From the NCBI RefSeq assembly GCF_002150505.1, contig NZ_MSSV01000011.1, positions 1 through 64,000 on the forward strand: a stretch of 64,000 nucleotides of DNA, given 5' to 3'. This DNA comes from Algoriphagus ratkowskyi. GTDB lineage: Bacteria > Bacteroidota > Bacteroidia > Cytophagales > Cyclobacteriaceae. Of the stretch, positions 27,617 to 37,600 are shown in pieces. A model generated the notes under the pieces. That model saw nothing but the letters and a program-made list of their open reading frames with translations. It was not told the DNA's origin and ran no database searches. Position 1 is the stretch's first letter. Every line of letters starts with the position of its first letter. The translations under genes and the position numbers were made by a program.

Positions 27617-28062
27617 ATGTGCTACCACATAAGCCAGTCATCTCTGGACTTTGATGAAGATTTTTAGGAGAGTATTCATAATGACAGGGCTAAGTCAACA
27701 AGTGATCACTATCATCTCAATGATCAATTTTTGAGCTTCCATCATTTCGGTCAGCAATCCTTAAGAGACGTTGCATTCTCCCGGTAACAGGTTTCTATGA
27801 GTGGAGACATTTTAAGAGTAGGACCTATCCTATTTCATTCATCTAGAGGGTTTAAGTATTTTTGCATTGGCAGGGATTTGGGAGGAATGGACAGATAAAG
27901 AAACTGGTGAAATAAAAAAAACGTATTCTATCATCACTACAGAAGCAAATTCACTGATGTCGCAAATTCATAATACCAAAAAAACGAATGCCGTTGATTC
28001 TGGATAATGCAACAGCATTAAAAATGGAAAACAGATCCTATTTAATTTACTGTCATAAGTAG
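27617..28062 (+). pseudogene. Frameshifted SRAP-family (YedK/HMCES-like) gene remnant
   Basis: Pieces in several frames line up with the SRAP family, which forms a Cys-DNA crosslink at abasic sites. The start at 27617 reads MCYHISQSSLDFDEDF with the catalytic Cys2. Near 27770 another frame reads KRRCILPVTGFYEWRHFKSRTYPISFI, and from about 27840 HLEGLSIFALAGIWEEWTDKE continues with SIITTEANSLMSQIHNTKK. After a further shift at about 27985 it reads RMPLILDNATALKM to a stop at 28060. At least three disruptions are visible, and the region between 27665 and 27760 is poorly recognisable. It is far shorter than intact homologues (over 200 residues). Confidence 0.8.
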
Positions 28063-28148
28063 ATTATATTGACTAATTCGAAAGGAACTGTATTCTGGAA
28101 TTTCTTAAAAAATTATATATTTTGTAACCTTCTTAAAATTATCAAACA

Positions 28149-28424
28149 ATGACTGACGACCCTAATAACATGACTTCGAAAGAGGATGATGTGGTAGCAA
28201 AAGTAATTATCCACATCCCTACTGAGCCTGAGATTTCTTTTATATGTCCTGTGATGTTTAAAATGCCTGAGGTAGGACAGATTCTGGATTTAGCGTATGA
28301 AAATTTCATCACAGATCCAGACCAATGGAAAAGAGCCTTAAGCATATTAGAAAATGATGTGATGGTAATAGATAGAATTGAAGGTGAGCGTGTTTATCTG
28401 AGGAAAGGTAATCCTGCGTATTAG
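28149..28424 (+). CDS. Small hypothetical protein
   Basis: The protein has 91 residues, starts at ATG 28149 and reads MTDDPNNMTSKEDDVVAKVII to LRKGNPAY. It has no signal peptide or membrane segment. The composition is acidic at the start, then mixed (ISFICPVMFKMPEVGQILDLAYENF, DVMVIDRIEGERVYLRKG), and the alternating hydrophobic pattern looks like a real small alpha/beta protein. I do not recognise the family. It lies alone between the SRAP remnant and another unknown gene. Confidence 0.5.
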   Translation: MTDDPNNMTSKEDDVVAKVIIHIPTEPEISFICPVMFKMPEVGQILDLAYENFITDPDQWKRALSILENDVMVIDRIEGERVYLRKGNPAY

Positions 28425-28767
28425 GGAAGGACTTCTTCTACACGGAGCTAAATAAAATATGCTGCGACTTTCTTTTCCTTACGCCCTATAAAAAGCTGTA
28501 GTACAGCTTATGTTCAAAGTTAACGTTTGACCTTATCTCTAATCTCATTAAGTGTTTTTACCTTATTTGTGATGCTGTCAATAGATATAGCATCGCCAGC
28601 CAAGTCTTGAAGAGTGAACACGAATTACCATCCTTCTTATACATTCTTAATTCAGAATCTAAATCGTTATTTATTGATGCAAATTCGATAAAGAATTACC
28701 TAATCAGTCTGTAATTTTCTCCTCTGTAATGATTTCAGGAGGATAATTGACTTTTAGGTAGAAATTA
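28425..28767. other. Intergenic region with a possible coding remnant on the - strand
   Basis: This stretch of 343 bases has no intact gene. On the - strand, a segment from about 28700 to 28520 reads like protein in two frames joined by a shift (NNDLDSELRMYKKDGN, then FTLQDLAGDAISIDS...LNEIRDKVKR and stop). This may be the 3' end of a lost gene, but no family is recognised. Confidence 0.3.
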
Positions 28768-29196
28768 ATGGATAGCGTATTTGTGGTTTTTTCTGGAGAA
28801 CATCACCTTATGGAAGTCAGTTCCAGGCAGTTGGAAGGAAGCTTACCGGTTTTTAGAATTGAAGGAGTTTTCAGTAAGGAGCTAAAATGTATAGAGTGGA
28901 TTGAAAGGAATTCAGTGGGTAAAACAGCTAGCTTACTGACTTACCTTGAAATTCCATTTGATCCAATAATTGGAAATATAGAGAAGGAATTACAGGCTTT
29001 TACTGTTAGGTTGAATAATGAATTTAAGATACTGGAAGTTTCTCTGGAGGAGAATCCGATCATCTCATATGAAAAAGACTATACCTATAAGGTTTTAAAA
29101 AATGGGGAGATTCTTGGCAGCTTCTGGGCGAGGGATTTTATAGATGCTTGTAAGGTAGCTTACATACGCGTAAAGGAGACCTTACGCAAATCATAA
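28768..29196 (+). CDS. Hypothetical protein
   Basis: The protein has 142 residues, starting at ATG 28768. It is soluble and mixed alpha/beta, with segments MDSVFVVFSGEHHLMEVSS, FRIEGVFSKELKCIEWIERN, IEKELQAFTVRLNNEFKI and YTYKVLKNGEILGSFWARDFIDACKVAYIRVKETL. It has no signal peptide, membrane helix or known motif, and I do not recognise the family. It is the last + gene before a convergent AraC regulator. Confidence 0.5.
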   Translation: MDSVFVVFSGEHHLMEVSSRQLEGSLPVFRIEGVFSKELKCIEWIERNSVGKTASLLTYLEIPFDPIIGNIEKELQAFTVRLNNEFKILEVSLEENPIISYEKDYTYKVLKNGEILGSFWARDFIDACKVAYIRVKETLRKS

Positions 29197-29329
29197 ATAA
29201 CGATGTATTGAATACAAAATAAATATCTTTTAGCTTTAAAACTAGTTGTACATAGGTCTATTAAATATAACTACACCATTACCTGTTGTCTTCTATAATT
29301 CTAATTGTTGTTTAGTTGGTTATGATTGC

Positions 29330-30349
29330 TTATTTATTTCTAAATTCTTTTCTGAAATTGGAAGGGGTGGTATGATACATTTTTTTAAAGAGTTCGCTAA
29401 AATAGCTCTGACTGCTAAACCCCACTTTATCTTTTATTTCCTGTAAACTTTCCTGCGTGTTTATTAGTAAATTTTTTGCTAATGTAAGTCGCAAATATTG
29501 AAGGTATTCATTGGCGCTTTTGTTATAGAAATGGCGAAATCCATTCTGAAATTTTTTTGAACTTAGTCCTACTCGCTGTGCAATGGAATTTAATGAATTG
29601 ATTGTGTCTAATTCCAATTTCATAATTTCAACAGCTTCCTTAATCGCATCAGCTTCTGATTTTCGAAGAATCTTTTTTTCTGAATTCCCTTCTAAATCAT
29701 CGTTATATTGGATCAGCTGTTGAGCGAGCATTCTATAGGATTGGCTTTCAAGCCATATTTTTTTAATGAGATGTTCGTGATGTTGTGATTTCATTTCATC
29801 AAATATTTCTCCCAACACCAGACTGTATAATCCATTGTAATAGAAGGATTGCTTCGCTTTTTGATCATTAAAAATTGATCGCAGGGCTGGCTTGGTCTTT
29901 TTTAACTCACAGGACATTTTCTCCTTGAATATTTCTCGGTCTACTTCCAGGCTATAGATTTCAGTGAACGTGTTTTTTTTGAAGTGTAACACATGCCCAT
30001 TGTGCCCTTGGCTTGCTACAATGATGTTTTGATACTTTTGGAGAGAATGTCTTTGCTCATCCTGTTCAAAAAAGTGTGAAATACTGCCTTCCAGACAGAA
30101 TAGAAACTTTAAAGGGTGTGTGAGATTAACAGAAAAGCACATTTCTATATCACAATTGAATGTGCATGCATAAATCAAGATACCTAAACCGCCATTAAAA
30201 TTGATTGCTTTGATGATACCTGAGCCCCATTCATCAGGAAGGAGTACAGTATATTCGCCGCAATCATTTACATAACTTGTATTTAAACCTTTGGCTATAT
30301 CTGCCATTACTTCCTCTAAGGGAAGAGAATGGATCTGAAGTTTTTTCAT
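29330..30349 (-). CDS. AraC-family transcriptional regulator
   Basis: The protein has 339 residues. The N-terminal part (about 1-230) is a cupin-like effector region without signal peptide (LPDEWGSGIIKAINFNGGLGILIYA, FCLEGSISHFFEQ). The C-terminal 100 residues are a double HTH: LNSIAQRVGLSSKKFQNGFRHFY, then LQEIKDKVGFSSQSYFSELFKKMYHTTPSNFRKEF, a textbook AraC second helix-turn-helix. It is soluble, unlike the regulator at 18433. The neighbouring genes are unrelated unknowns, so its target is not apparent. It starts at ATG 30349, with a spacer of 310 bases upstream. Confidence 0.93.
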   Translation of the reverse strand: MKKLQIHSLPLEEVMADIAKGLNTSYVNDCGEYTVLLPDEWGSGIIKAINFNGGLGILIYACTFNCDIEMCFSVNLTHPLKFLFCLEGSISHFFEQDEQRHSLQKYQNIIVASQGHNGHVLHFKKNTFTEIYSLEVDREIFKEKMSCELKKTKPALRSIFNDQKAKQSFYYNGLYSLVLGEIFDEMKSQHHEHLIKKIWLESQSYRMLAQQLIQYNDDLEGNSEKKILRKSEADAIKEAVEIMKLELDTINSLNSIAQRVGLSSKKFQNGFRHFYNKSANEYLQYLRLTLAKNLLINTQESLQEIKDKVGFSSQSYFSELFKKMYHTTPSNFRKEFRNK

Positions 30350-30659
30350 AAGGGCACTAAGATACTATAATCATTTTCCATGGGAATGATTTGTATACAG
30401 GACAGCGAGAAAGTTGCCCCGCAATCTTCCATCGGTTTTAAATGCTCAAGCTACAGTAACTAGGGATGAATAATCTCCCAATGGATTTGCTACAAAAAGC
30501 TGGACAATATTTTTCAGCCTTATTCATGCTAGCTTTTCAACTTAGTGCGCAGACTAAGCGTGTAGAATTAACCCTGTAGCTTATCTTAGACTTGAGCCAT
30601 TAAATAGGAAAGTAAATCCATGTAAGAGGAAAAAAATCATACTACTACCTCTGGAGTTT
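30350..30659. other. Intergenic region with a possible signal-peptide remnant
   Basis: This stretch of 310 bases lies between two - genes. On the + strand, 30481-30579 encodes a 32-residue ORF (MDLLQKAGQYFSALFMLAF, then QLSAQTKRVEL) that resembles the signal peptide of a secreted Bacteroidota protein cut off after a few mature residues. It may be chance or a relic. The promoter of the AraC gene must also lie here; I cannot mark it. Confidence 0.35.
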
Positions 30660-31322
30660 TTAAATTTTTAGATACCCAATGACTTTCAGGTTCTCGTTTG
30701 CTGCCAGACCGTTCGGATTACAACCCAGTTTCCCTTCCGGCACATCAATACCAAGCTTCTGATAGAAGTCCACCCAGAATATGTCTGTTTTCTGAGTGTC
30801 TGGGTTGATGAAGGTCATGGGTTCCAACTCAAATATCCCTGCATGACGATAAGCTCGCTCTACAAAATCCGAACAATAATAGGAAGTATCATTTAGGACA
30901 TAGCTCCAATTATACGGTTTTCCCAGCAGTGTTTTGGACGTACTGATAGCCTGATTGATGGAGTTTTGATCCGTATTAGTTAGCCTATAAACTGCGAAAC
31001 GACGGTTCTGGGCGGTTTGGCTTAGGACCAAACTATCCAGCGGTTCACGTACAGATCCTTTTTTGCCAATCGTATGAAGAATAAAGACAGACTCGTCGCA
31101 TACTTCAATGATACCGACATGGTCGAAAGAGATATGACTATCTCGATGAGTAACTCTGTTGATGGCGCCAGACAAATGCTCTTCCTGTGCCCCGACAAAC
31201 ACAAGATCTCCATTCTGTATGTCCAAATTAAGGTAGGGGATAGACTGCTGAGCGATAGCCGTAGGCATCCGACAAAAACATAAAAAGAGTAATAGGAAAA
31301 AAACTGAACGAATATTCGGCAT
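30660..31322 (-). CDS. YiiX/permuted NlpC-P60-like cysteine peptidase or amidase, secreted
   Basis: The protein has 220 residues with an N-terminal signal segment (MPNIRSVFFLLLFLCFCRMPTAIAQQ). The circularly permuted papain-like motifs are present: LQNGDLVFVG-like start (DIQNGDLVFVGAQEEH), ISFDHVGIIEVCDESVFILHT with the catalytic-site His, and TSYYCSDFVERAYRHAG with the candidate nucleophile Cys. The group (YiiX/YaeF/Poxvirus G6R) acts on cell-wall peptides or lipids; the exact substrate is open. The length is typical. It is encoded alone, with a Fic fragment upstream. Confidence 0.87.
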   Translation of the reverse strand: MPNIRSVFFLLLFLCFCRMPTAIAQQSIPYLNLDIQNGDLVFVGAQEEHLSGAINRVTHRDSHISFDHVGIIEVCDESVFILHTIGKKGSVREPLDSLVLSQTAQNRRFAVYRLTNTDQNSINQAISTSKTLLGKPYNWSYVLNDTSYYCSDFVERAYRHAGIFELEPMTFINPDTQKTDIFWVDFYQKLGIDVPEGKLGCNPNGLAANENLKVIGYLKI

Positions 31323-31567
31323 GGTAAGCGTGTATAGTTTTGGATGATGTAATCTTATATCGTGTGGGTACTATATCTTTGATTACAAATTTTCCCCTAG
31401 ATGTGAATAAAATACCAAAGAAATTTACAGTTTTGGATTTGTAGTTGAGTTAGGAAGGGCGTTTACACTTAGAAATTTGACTTATAACCAATCAGAAGCA
31501 TGGAATTCCTGCACTAATTTCCTTATTGATACCAGGTATAGGGCAGATGCATTTGGTGGTAAGGAAA

Positions 31568-31591
31568 GAGGGATAGTAAAAGATATCCCTC
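31568..31591. other. Small perfect hairpin in spacer
   Basis: An 8-bp perfect inverted repeat (31568-31575 with 31584-31591, 8-base loop) lies in the otherwise featureless spacer 31323-31610. No T run follows on either strand, so a terminator is unlikely. Confidence 0.3.
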
Positions 31592-31610
31592 AAATAATTT
31601 ATTTGGGATT

Positions 31611-31978
31611 AGTTATTCCTAATCAAAACACTGATCACTAATTTCTAGACTGTCTCCATTTCCTCGGGTTTACTTGAAGCAATGAACAAGGTTAAGCTGG
31701 CCAGTGCATGATTGCTGATGATAGAGGCACCCTTCTCATGACGCAACAAATCGTTTGACTGCAAAAAGAGAAGGAAGCAAGCTGCTGCAATCCGTTTGTT
31801 TCCGTCCACGAAGCCGTGATTTTTGACGATCAGGTATAGAAGAGTAGCTGCTTTTTCTTCAAGCGTAGGGTAGAAGTCCTCATCACCAAAACCCTTGCTA
31901 ATCTGTGCAACTGCGCTCTCAAAGCTTCCGTCTTTTCTTTCCCAAAAACTCCGTATTCAAAATCTGATTTTATGGCAA
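31611..31978 (-). pseudogene. Fic-domain fragment, partial second copy of the gene at 41507
   Basis: This stretch is highly similar at DNA level to 41507-41880 and encodes, in two frames, the C-terminal part of a RhuM-Fic protein: KSDFEYGVFGKE, then KDGSFESAVAQISKGFGDEDF, the FIC motif VKNHGFVDGNKRIAAACFLLFL, and ASLTLFIASSKPEEMETV before a stop. It lacks the start, carries a one-base loss in the FGKE/KDGSF junction and a stop near the end. The FIC motif is intact here (HGFVDGNKR), unlike in the other copy. Homology ends next to the stop codon of the SGNH gene at 31980, suggesting an insertion or recombination junction. Confidence 0.85.
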
Positions 31979-31979
31979 T

Positions 31980-32873
31980 TCAATTATTTATTTTACTTAC
32001 ACCTTGATTGTTGAACAAAACCTTCGCAAATTTCTCCCCACCTTTTCTATCTAAATGATCCATATCCCTAAACAAGGAATCCTGTTCTAAGTATAAACTA
32101 TCAAAATCTATAATTGGTAAATCATAGTTCATTAATACACTGTCTGCATTATAACTTTCATTATTCAGTATGTCGGCATATGTTTTTGTAAATGGAAATC
32201 TCAGTCCTATTAAGTCAATATCGTTTTGTTGACAGAGTGAAATAATCCTAAGTAAGGATTCTGACATTCCTGCAGATGGAGTTGAGGTTTTAAAATAATT
32301 ATTAATACGATCTCTGCTAATTTCCTGTTGCTGTATAGCTGATAGATTTTCCCAAGAACTTTTTGATCTGACTCCTCCCCATTTTGAAGTATTAAATAAT
32401 TCATCCTGTATGAAATGCTTTATCACTAGATTATATCGGTCATTTAAAAATACACAGTAATAAACAAGGTATTTTTCACGTATATATTTTAAATAACTTG
32501 AGTAGTCATTTTTAGTAGTATAGTATGCGGATCTGTCTAAATTATTTTGATTTTCTCTGGTTGGAGAAAGTGTATGGTCATCAACACTGATATAGATTTT
32601 TTCCACTTGGGTATTCCGAATTAAGTACTTCAACTTACGCTCCATATCAAGATACGAATCACTTTGTCCTGAAAAATTATGGACATTATTAATCTCAGTA
32701 AAATCACCCAATGGGGTGCCATGGGAGTCAGCGAGCAAATACGAGGAATAATTTAAATCAACTTCATTGTAATCCTTTATATAAAAACCTTTTATTAAAA
32801 AGAACATGAAAATATTGAGAGCCATCAGCATTATAAGAAAAGAAATTATTCTTTTAAAGAAGTGATTTATCAT
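31980..32873 (-). CDS. SGNH-like acetylation partner (AlgX/DltD type), membrane-anchored
   Basis: The protein has 297 residues with one N-terminal membrane helix (IISFLIMLMALNIFMFFLIKG), so it is anchored with its domain in the periplasm. SSYLLADSHGTPLGDF resembles the first SGNH block of AlgX/AlgJ-like proteins (catalytic Ser in DSH), and DMDHLDRKGGEKFAKVL near the end provides the Asp/His block. Similar proteins transfer acetyl groups delivered by an MBOAT partner onto a polysaccharide. The MBOAT gene is 7 bases upstream, so it forms an operon with it. The MBOAT gene is frameshifted, so this partner may be idle. Confidence 0.75.
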   Translation of the reverse strand: MINHFFKRIISFLIMLMALNIFMFFLIKGFYIKDYNEVDLNYSSYLLADSHGTPLGDFTEINNVHNFSGQSDSYLDMERKLKYLIRNTQVEKIYISVDDHTLSPTRENQNNLDRSAYYTTKNDYSSYLKYIREKYLVYYCVFLNDRYNLVIKHFIQDELFNTSKWGGVRSKSSWENLSAIQQQEISRDRINNYFKTSTPSAGMSESLLRIISLCQQNDIDLIGLRFPFTKTYADILNNESYNADSVLMNYDLPIIDFDSLYLEQDSLFRDMDHLDRKGGEKFAKVLFNNQGVSKINN

Positions 32874-32880
32874 TATGCTT

Positions 32881-34325
32881 TCAAAACTGGAAATATATAA
32901 ATTCTATTTCTTCGGAAGTGTTTCCGAAAATATCAATGATCAAAATTATAAACAGATAAATTGACCATCTGTATGCTTTTCTTGGAACATCTTTTAATCC
33001 TGATATCCCGTATTGTCCGATTCTGCCTTTCCACTCAGCTAAAAGAAAACAACCAATCAATACCAATAAAGTGATAGCTCCAGGGAATAAAGAAAAGTTT
33101 GGTAATGCAACCAATTTAATGGTGAAAATTCTGGAGATGTAGCTAAGTGCATGATCCATGTCCTCAGCTCTGAAGAAAATCCAAGAAAATACGGTTAGGC
33201 AAAATGTTCCTAACATGGCTATTAATTCTTTTAAACTTGGCCATTTCCTATCCGATGCCACGATATCTAAGTGTTGTCTATTTCTGCCTAACAGCAATAA
33301 CGGAACAAAGTAAAGTGCGTTCAACGCCCCCCAAACTATAAATGTCCAGTTTGCACCATGCCAAAAGCCGCTAAGTATAAATATGATGAAGATGTTTCTG
33401 ATTTGTTGTAATTTATTTCCTTTACTGCCGCCTAATGGAATGTAAACATAATCTCTAAACCATGTAGATAGGGATATATGCCATCGTCTCCAGAATTCTG
33501 CCATATTTCTGGAGAAATATGGGAAAGCAAAATTTTGCATTAAGCTGAATCCAAATAACCTGGATGTGCCAATCGCAATATCAGAATAACCGGAAAAATC
33601 CCCATATATCTGAAAAGTAAAAAATATTGCCCCAAGCAATAAGGTGCTTCCTTCGTACTGAGAGGAGTTATTAAATATGGTATTGGCAAATTCTGCACAA
33701 TAACAATTTTCTTGAATAATCCCCATAAGATTTGTCTTAATCCATCGGTCGCCTGCGAATAATCAAATTTTCTTTTTTGATAAAACTGAGGTAGAAGATT
33801 TGATGCTCTCTCAATTGGGCCCGCTACCAGCTGGGGGAAGAAACTAACAAATGCCGAAAAAGCGACCAAATCTTTGGTTGGTTTTAACTTTTTCCTATAA
33901 ATATCTATGGAATAGCTCATCGTCTGAAATGTGTAAAAACTGATTCCAACAGGTAAAATAATATTCAGGGTATTATCCTTGATCGGCATTCCCAAAACAA
34001 TGAAAGCGTCCACAAAATTATCGAGGAAGAAATTATAGTATTTAAAGAAACCCAAGAGACCAATATTGATCAAAAGACTTAAAATCAAGAGCAATTTGCG
34101 ATGAGATGAGGCTTTTGCATTGTATAGCTGGATTCCTACAAAATAATCAACTAAGGTGCTAAACGCGATCAAAGCCAAAAATCTCCAGTCCCACCATCCA
34201 TAAAATAGATAGCTTGATGCTACAATGAGAATGTTTTGGGCTTTTAGATTTTTACCTAGTACAAACCAATATAATACAAATACTATGGGCAGAAAGACTG
34301 CAAAGTCCAGCGAATTAAAAAGCAA
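32881..34325 (-). pseudogene. MBOAT O-acyltransferase (AlgI/PatA-like), split by a frameshift
   Basis: Two overlapping reading frames together make one MBOAT protein. The first (34325 to about 33706; TTG start giving LLFNSLDFAVFLPIVFVLYWF) contains LPVGISFYTFQTMSYSIDIYR and LVAGPIERASNLLPQF and runs to GLFKKIVI. The second frame takes over at about 33700 with CAEFANTIFNN and continues through FQIYGDFSGYSDIAIGTSRL, AEFWRRWHISLSTWFRDYVYIPLGG and the active-site-His segment LSGFWHGANWTFIVWG. Intact members read KKIVIADNCAEFAN here, so about 10 bases seem missing near 33697-33706. Unless this is a sequence error, the membrane acetyl-transfer step for the partner at 31980 is lost. Confidence 0.85.
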
Positions 34326-34597
34326 AATACGTTGGGATAACTCCTAATTTAACCACAGGTGCGATTGGTGATAATTTATAAAATTAGAGAAAAACGGACA
34401 GTTTAAAAATGCAATGAAAGGAGCATAGATTTTTTAAGAAAATTTAAGCTTAGGTAGGGGGATTTCAAGAGAATTGGTAGACTTTAACTAAGCCAATTGT
34501 TGTCAGCGTTTTCATTGTGTAAATAATCTAAAAGATTTTATAGAGTTCAACTCGATTTGTTTGAATGATTCGAGAATCAGTTAGATCGTATCCAACT
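34326..34597. other. Spacer between acetylation genes and efflux operon
   Basis: This AT-rich stretch has no ORF of recognisable type. It would hold the promoter for the MBOAT/SGNH pair (both on the - strand); no clear TAnnTTTG box was found. Confidence 0.4.
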
Positions 34598-34632
34598 AAA
34601 AAAAATGCCCCGCTGCATTTACAACGAGGCAT
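34598..34632 (-). terminator. Rho-independent terminator of the metal-efflux operon
   Basis: On the - strand, ATGCCTCG (34632-34625) pairs with CGGGGCAT (34612-34605), 8 bp with one G-T pair and a 12-base loop, followed by eight T's (34605-34598). It lies 8 bases past the stop codon of the RND pump gene. This is the classic intrinsic form. Confidence 0.88.
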
Positions 34633-34640
34633 CTAATCTA

Positions 34641-37600
34641 TTAATCTAATTGCCGGTTTTCCCTTTTCAAAACCAACTCATACACACATGGTATCACAAA
34701 TAGATTCAGTAAGGTGGCAGTAAGCAACCCTCCCAAAATAACGACAGCCATTGGGCTCTGAATCTCATTTCCAGCTTCATTACCTTTTAGTGCCAAAGGA
34801 ATCAATGCCAACCCGGTAGTTAATGCTGTCATTAGGATAGGATTGAGACGATCCATTGCACCTTCAAGCAAGAGTTCAGCTCCAACTTTCCCTTCCTTTC
34901 TCAGGTCTTCATACCTAGAAACGAGGAGTATTCCGTTTCTGGTCGCGATACCAAACAAGCTGATAAAACCAATTGTGGCAGCTATACTAATCACACCCGA
35001 AGTAAAGTAGACAATCAGAATTCCACCAATCAGTGCTAAAGGTAAATTAAGTAGCACCACCAAGGAGAGTTTAATATCCTGAAACTCGTAATACAGCAAA
35101 AGGAAAATAACCAAAACTGCCATACCTGCAGTAATTAAGAGAAGCTGAGAAGCTTTTGCCTCACTTTCAAACTGTCCATCATATTCGACACGATATCCTT
35201 CTGGAAGCTGAATTTGATCTCCAATGATTTGTTGGATATCATTGACCACACTTCGCAGATCTCTGCCTTGTACGTTTGCTGCGATTACAATTTTGCGCTG
35301 AACATTTTCTCGACTTATGGTATTTGGGCTACTCACTGACCCTATACTAGCTAGTTGATCCAGAGGGATTTGACCTCCATTAGGCAGTGAAATCAAGGCT
35401 TTGTCAATACTAGCTCTTGTGCTTCTTGATTCAGGTCTAAATCTTACTACCAGATCAAAGTACTTTTGTCCTTCATAGATCTCGCCTGCCTTTTCGCCGG
35501 CAAAAGCAATATCAATCTGCTCCATCAAATCAGACACCGTCATTCCGTTAGCGGCAAGTAATTGTCGATTCGGAGTAATCCTCAGTTGAGGAACTTCTAC
35601 TTGCTGATCTACCGCCACATCAGCAATACCCTCAATTGACTTGATGCTCGTTTCGATATTCTTCCCCACCTCAAACAAGCGCTGAAGGTCAGAGCCAAAG
35701 ACTTTGATAGCAATATTAGCGCGAGTACCAGAAAGCATATGGTCTATCCGATGTGCAATTGGCTGCCCAAGCGTTATACTTGCGCCTGGGACCAAACTCA
35801 GTTTAGTTCGCACTTCTTCGAAAAACTCCTCTTTGGTTTTATCTGAAAGGACAAATGGAACATCGATTTCAGCAGCATTTACGCCCTGCGCATGCTCGTC
35901 CAATTCAGCCCGTCCCGTTCTTCTGGTTACTACATTCACCTCCGGCATGTCTAAGAGAATCTGCTCTACCAATAAACCAGTTTTGTTACTTTCTTCCAAA
36001 GACATTCCAGGAATACCCACTACACTGATCACCAAGGAACCCTCATTGAACTCCGGAAGAAAGCTGCGTCCCAGTTGTGAGAAAAGGATTAAGCTCACTA
36101 TAAATGCAGCAGCAGTCAGACCTATGATCCATTTGGGGATTTCCAGGGCTCTGCGTAAGACTGCGGAATAGTGCTTTTGCAACCATCGTTCTACTTTGGT
36201 TCCTTCCGCTTGTTTTTCAAGTACCTTTTCATTTTTCAACAAATAGGAACAAAGAACGGGAGTCACCGTCACTGCTACGATCAAGGATGTCAAAACTGAG
36301 GTGATAAATGCAATTCCCAAAGGCTGTAATAATCGTCCTTCCATTCCGCTTAAAAAGAATAGCGGAATAAAAGAAACAATGATAATCAGGGTAGCTATAA
36401 TGATCGAACTACGGATCTCAACCGAAGCATCCCGAACTACTTTTAGCACTGACTGCCGCTGTTCAATAGGCTTCCGAACGTTCTCTCTCAATCTTTTGAA
36501 TACATTCTCAACGTCTATTATCGCATCATCCACCAATGCACCTATTGCAATAGCCATCCCTCCTAGACTCATGGTATTGATCGTATATCCCAAAAGGTTT
36601 AAAACGATCACGGATACCAATAACGAAATTGGAATTGCGACTAAAGAGATTACCGTAGTTCGCCAATTCATCAAGAAGATGAACAGGACAAGCACCACGA
36701 AAAATGCTCCCTCAAGCAAAGTTTGGTTCAAATTCGAAATAGAAGACTCGATGAAATCAGACTGCCTGAAGATCTGACTTTTGATTTCCACCCCAGCCGG
36801 TAGCGTGCTCTGCAAATCTGCCAGAGCCTCATCCAAACTTTCAGTAAGCTCCAAAGTATTGACATCAGGTTGCTTAGAAACAGTCAGAATCACAGCTGGG
36901 GATGCATTCAGAGATCCATCTCCGATTTTGTCTGCTGCTCCAATCTGCACGGTGGCTACATCTTTTATTTTTATGGATTGTCCATTTACCTGCTTCAAAA
37001 CTGCCTCTTGCAAATCTTCCACTGCATACGCTCTGCCGCTTCCCTTGATGATGTATTGATTTCCGAATTCATTCAATACACCTCCCGGAGCATTAATATT
37101 GGACTCGGTTACTTTTTCCAACAATTCTCCCAAAGTGACATCGTAGTATTTCAGTTTTTCAGGATTGGCAAAAACTTGGTATTGCTTAAAGTCACCCCCG
37201 ATCACCACCACATTTGCAATTCCACCTATGGATTTGATTCGTGGGCGAATGGTCCAATCTGCCAGGGTACGTAACTCCATGGGAGAAAGACTATCCGAGG
37301 TAACTCCCAAAAGCATGATTTCACCCATGATAGATGAGATCGGTGCCATCGTAGGAGTACTTACTCCATCAGGTAAATTTTCCTGAACCATAGGAATTCG
37401 CTCACTCACAATTTGCCGGGCACGATAAATATCAGTGCCCCAGTCAAATTCTATCCACACAATCGATATCCCCGCAGCAGATGAAGAACGGATTCTTCTG
37501 ACATTGGGAGAACCGTTCATTGCAGTCTCCAACTGGTATGTAACCAGTTTTTCCACTTCTTCTGATTCCATCCCATGTGCTTCTGTCAAGATCGTAACAG

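Noticed and set aside
28520..28700. A pseudogene on the - strand with family name
   Set aside because: Protein-like in two frames but no family recognised, so not called as a named pseudogene.
24708..29196. Integrative conjugative element around topB
   Set aside because: No tra, mobilisation or integrase gene or att-like repeat is visible in the window.
30481..30579. A real 32-residue secreted peptide
   Set aside because: It is mostly a signal-peptide-like segment with a few residues after it; it looks like a relic or chance, so it is only noted in the spacer entry.
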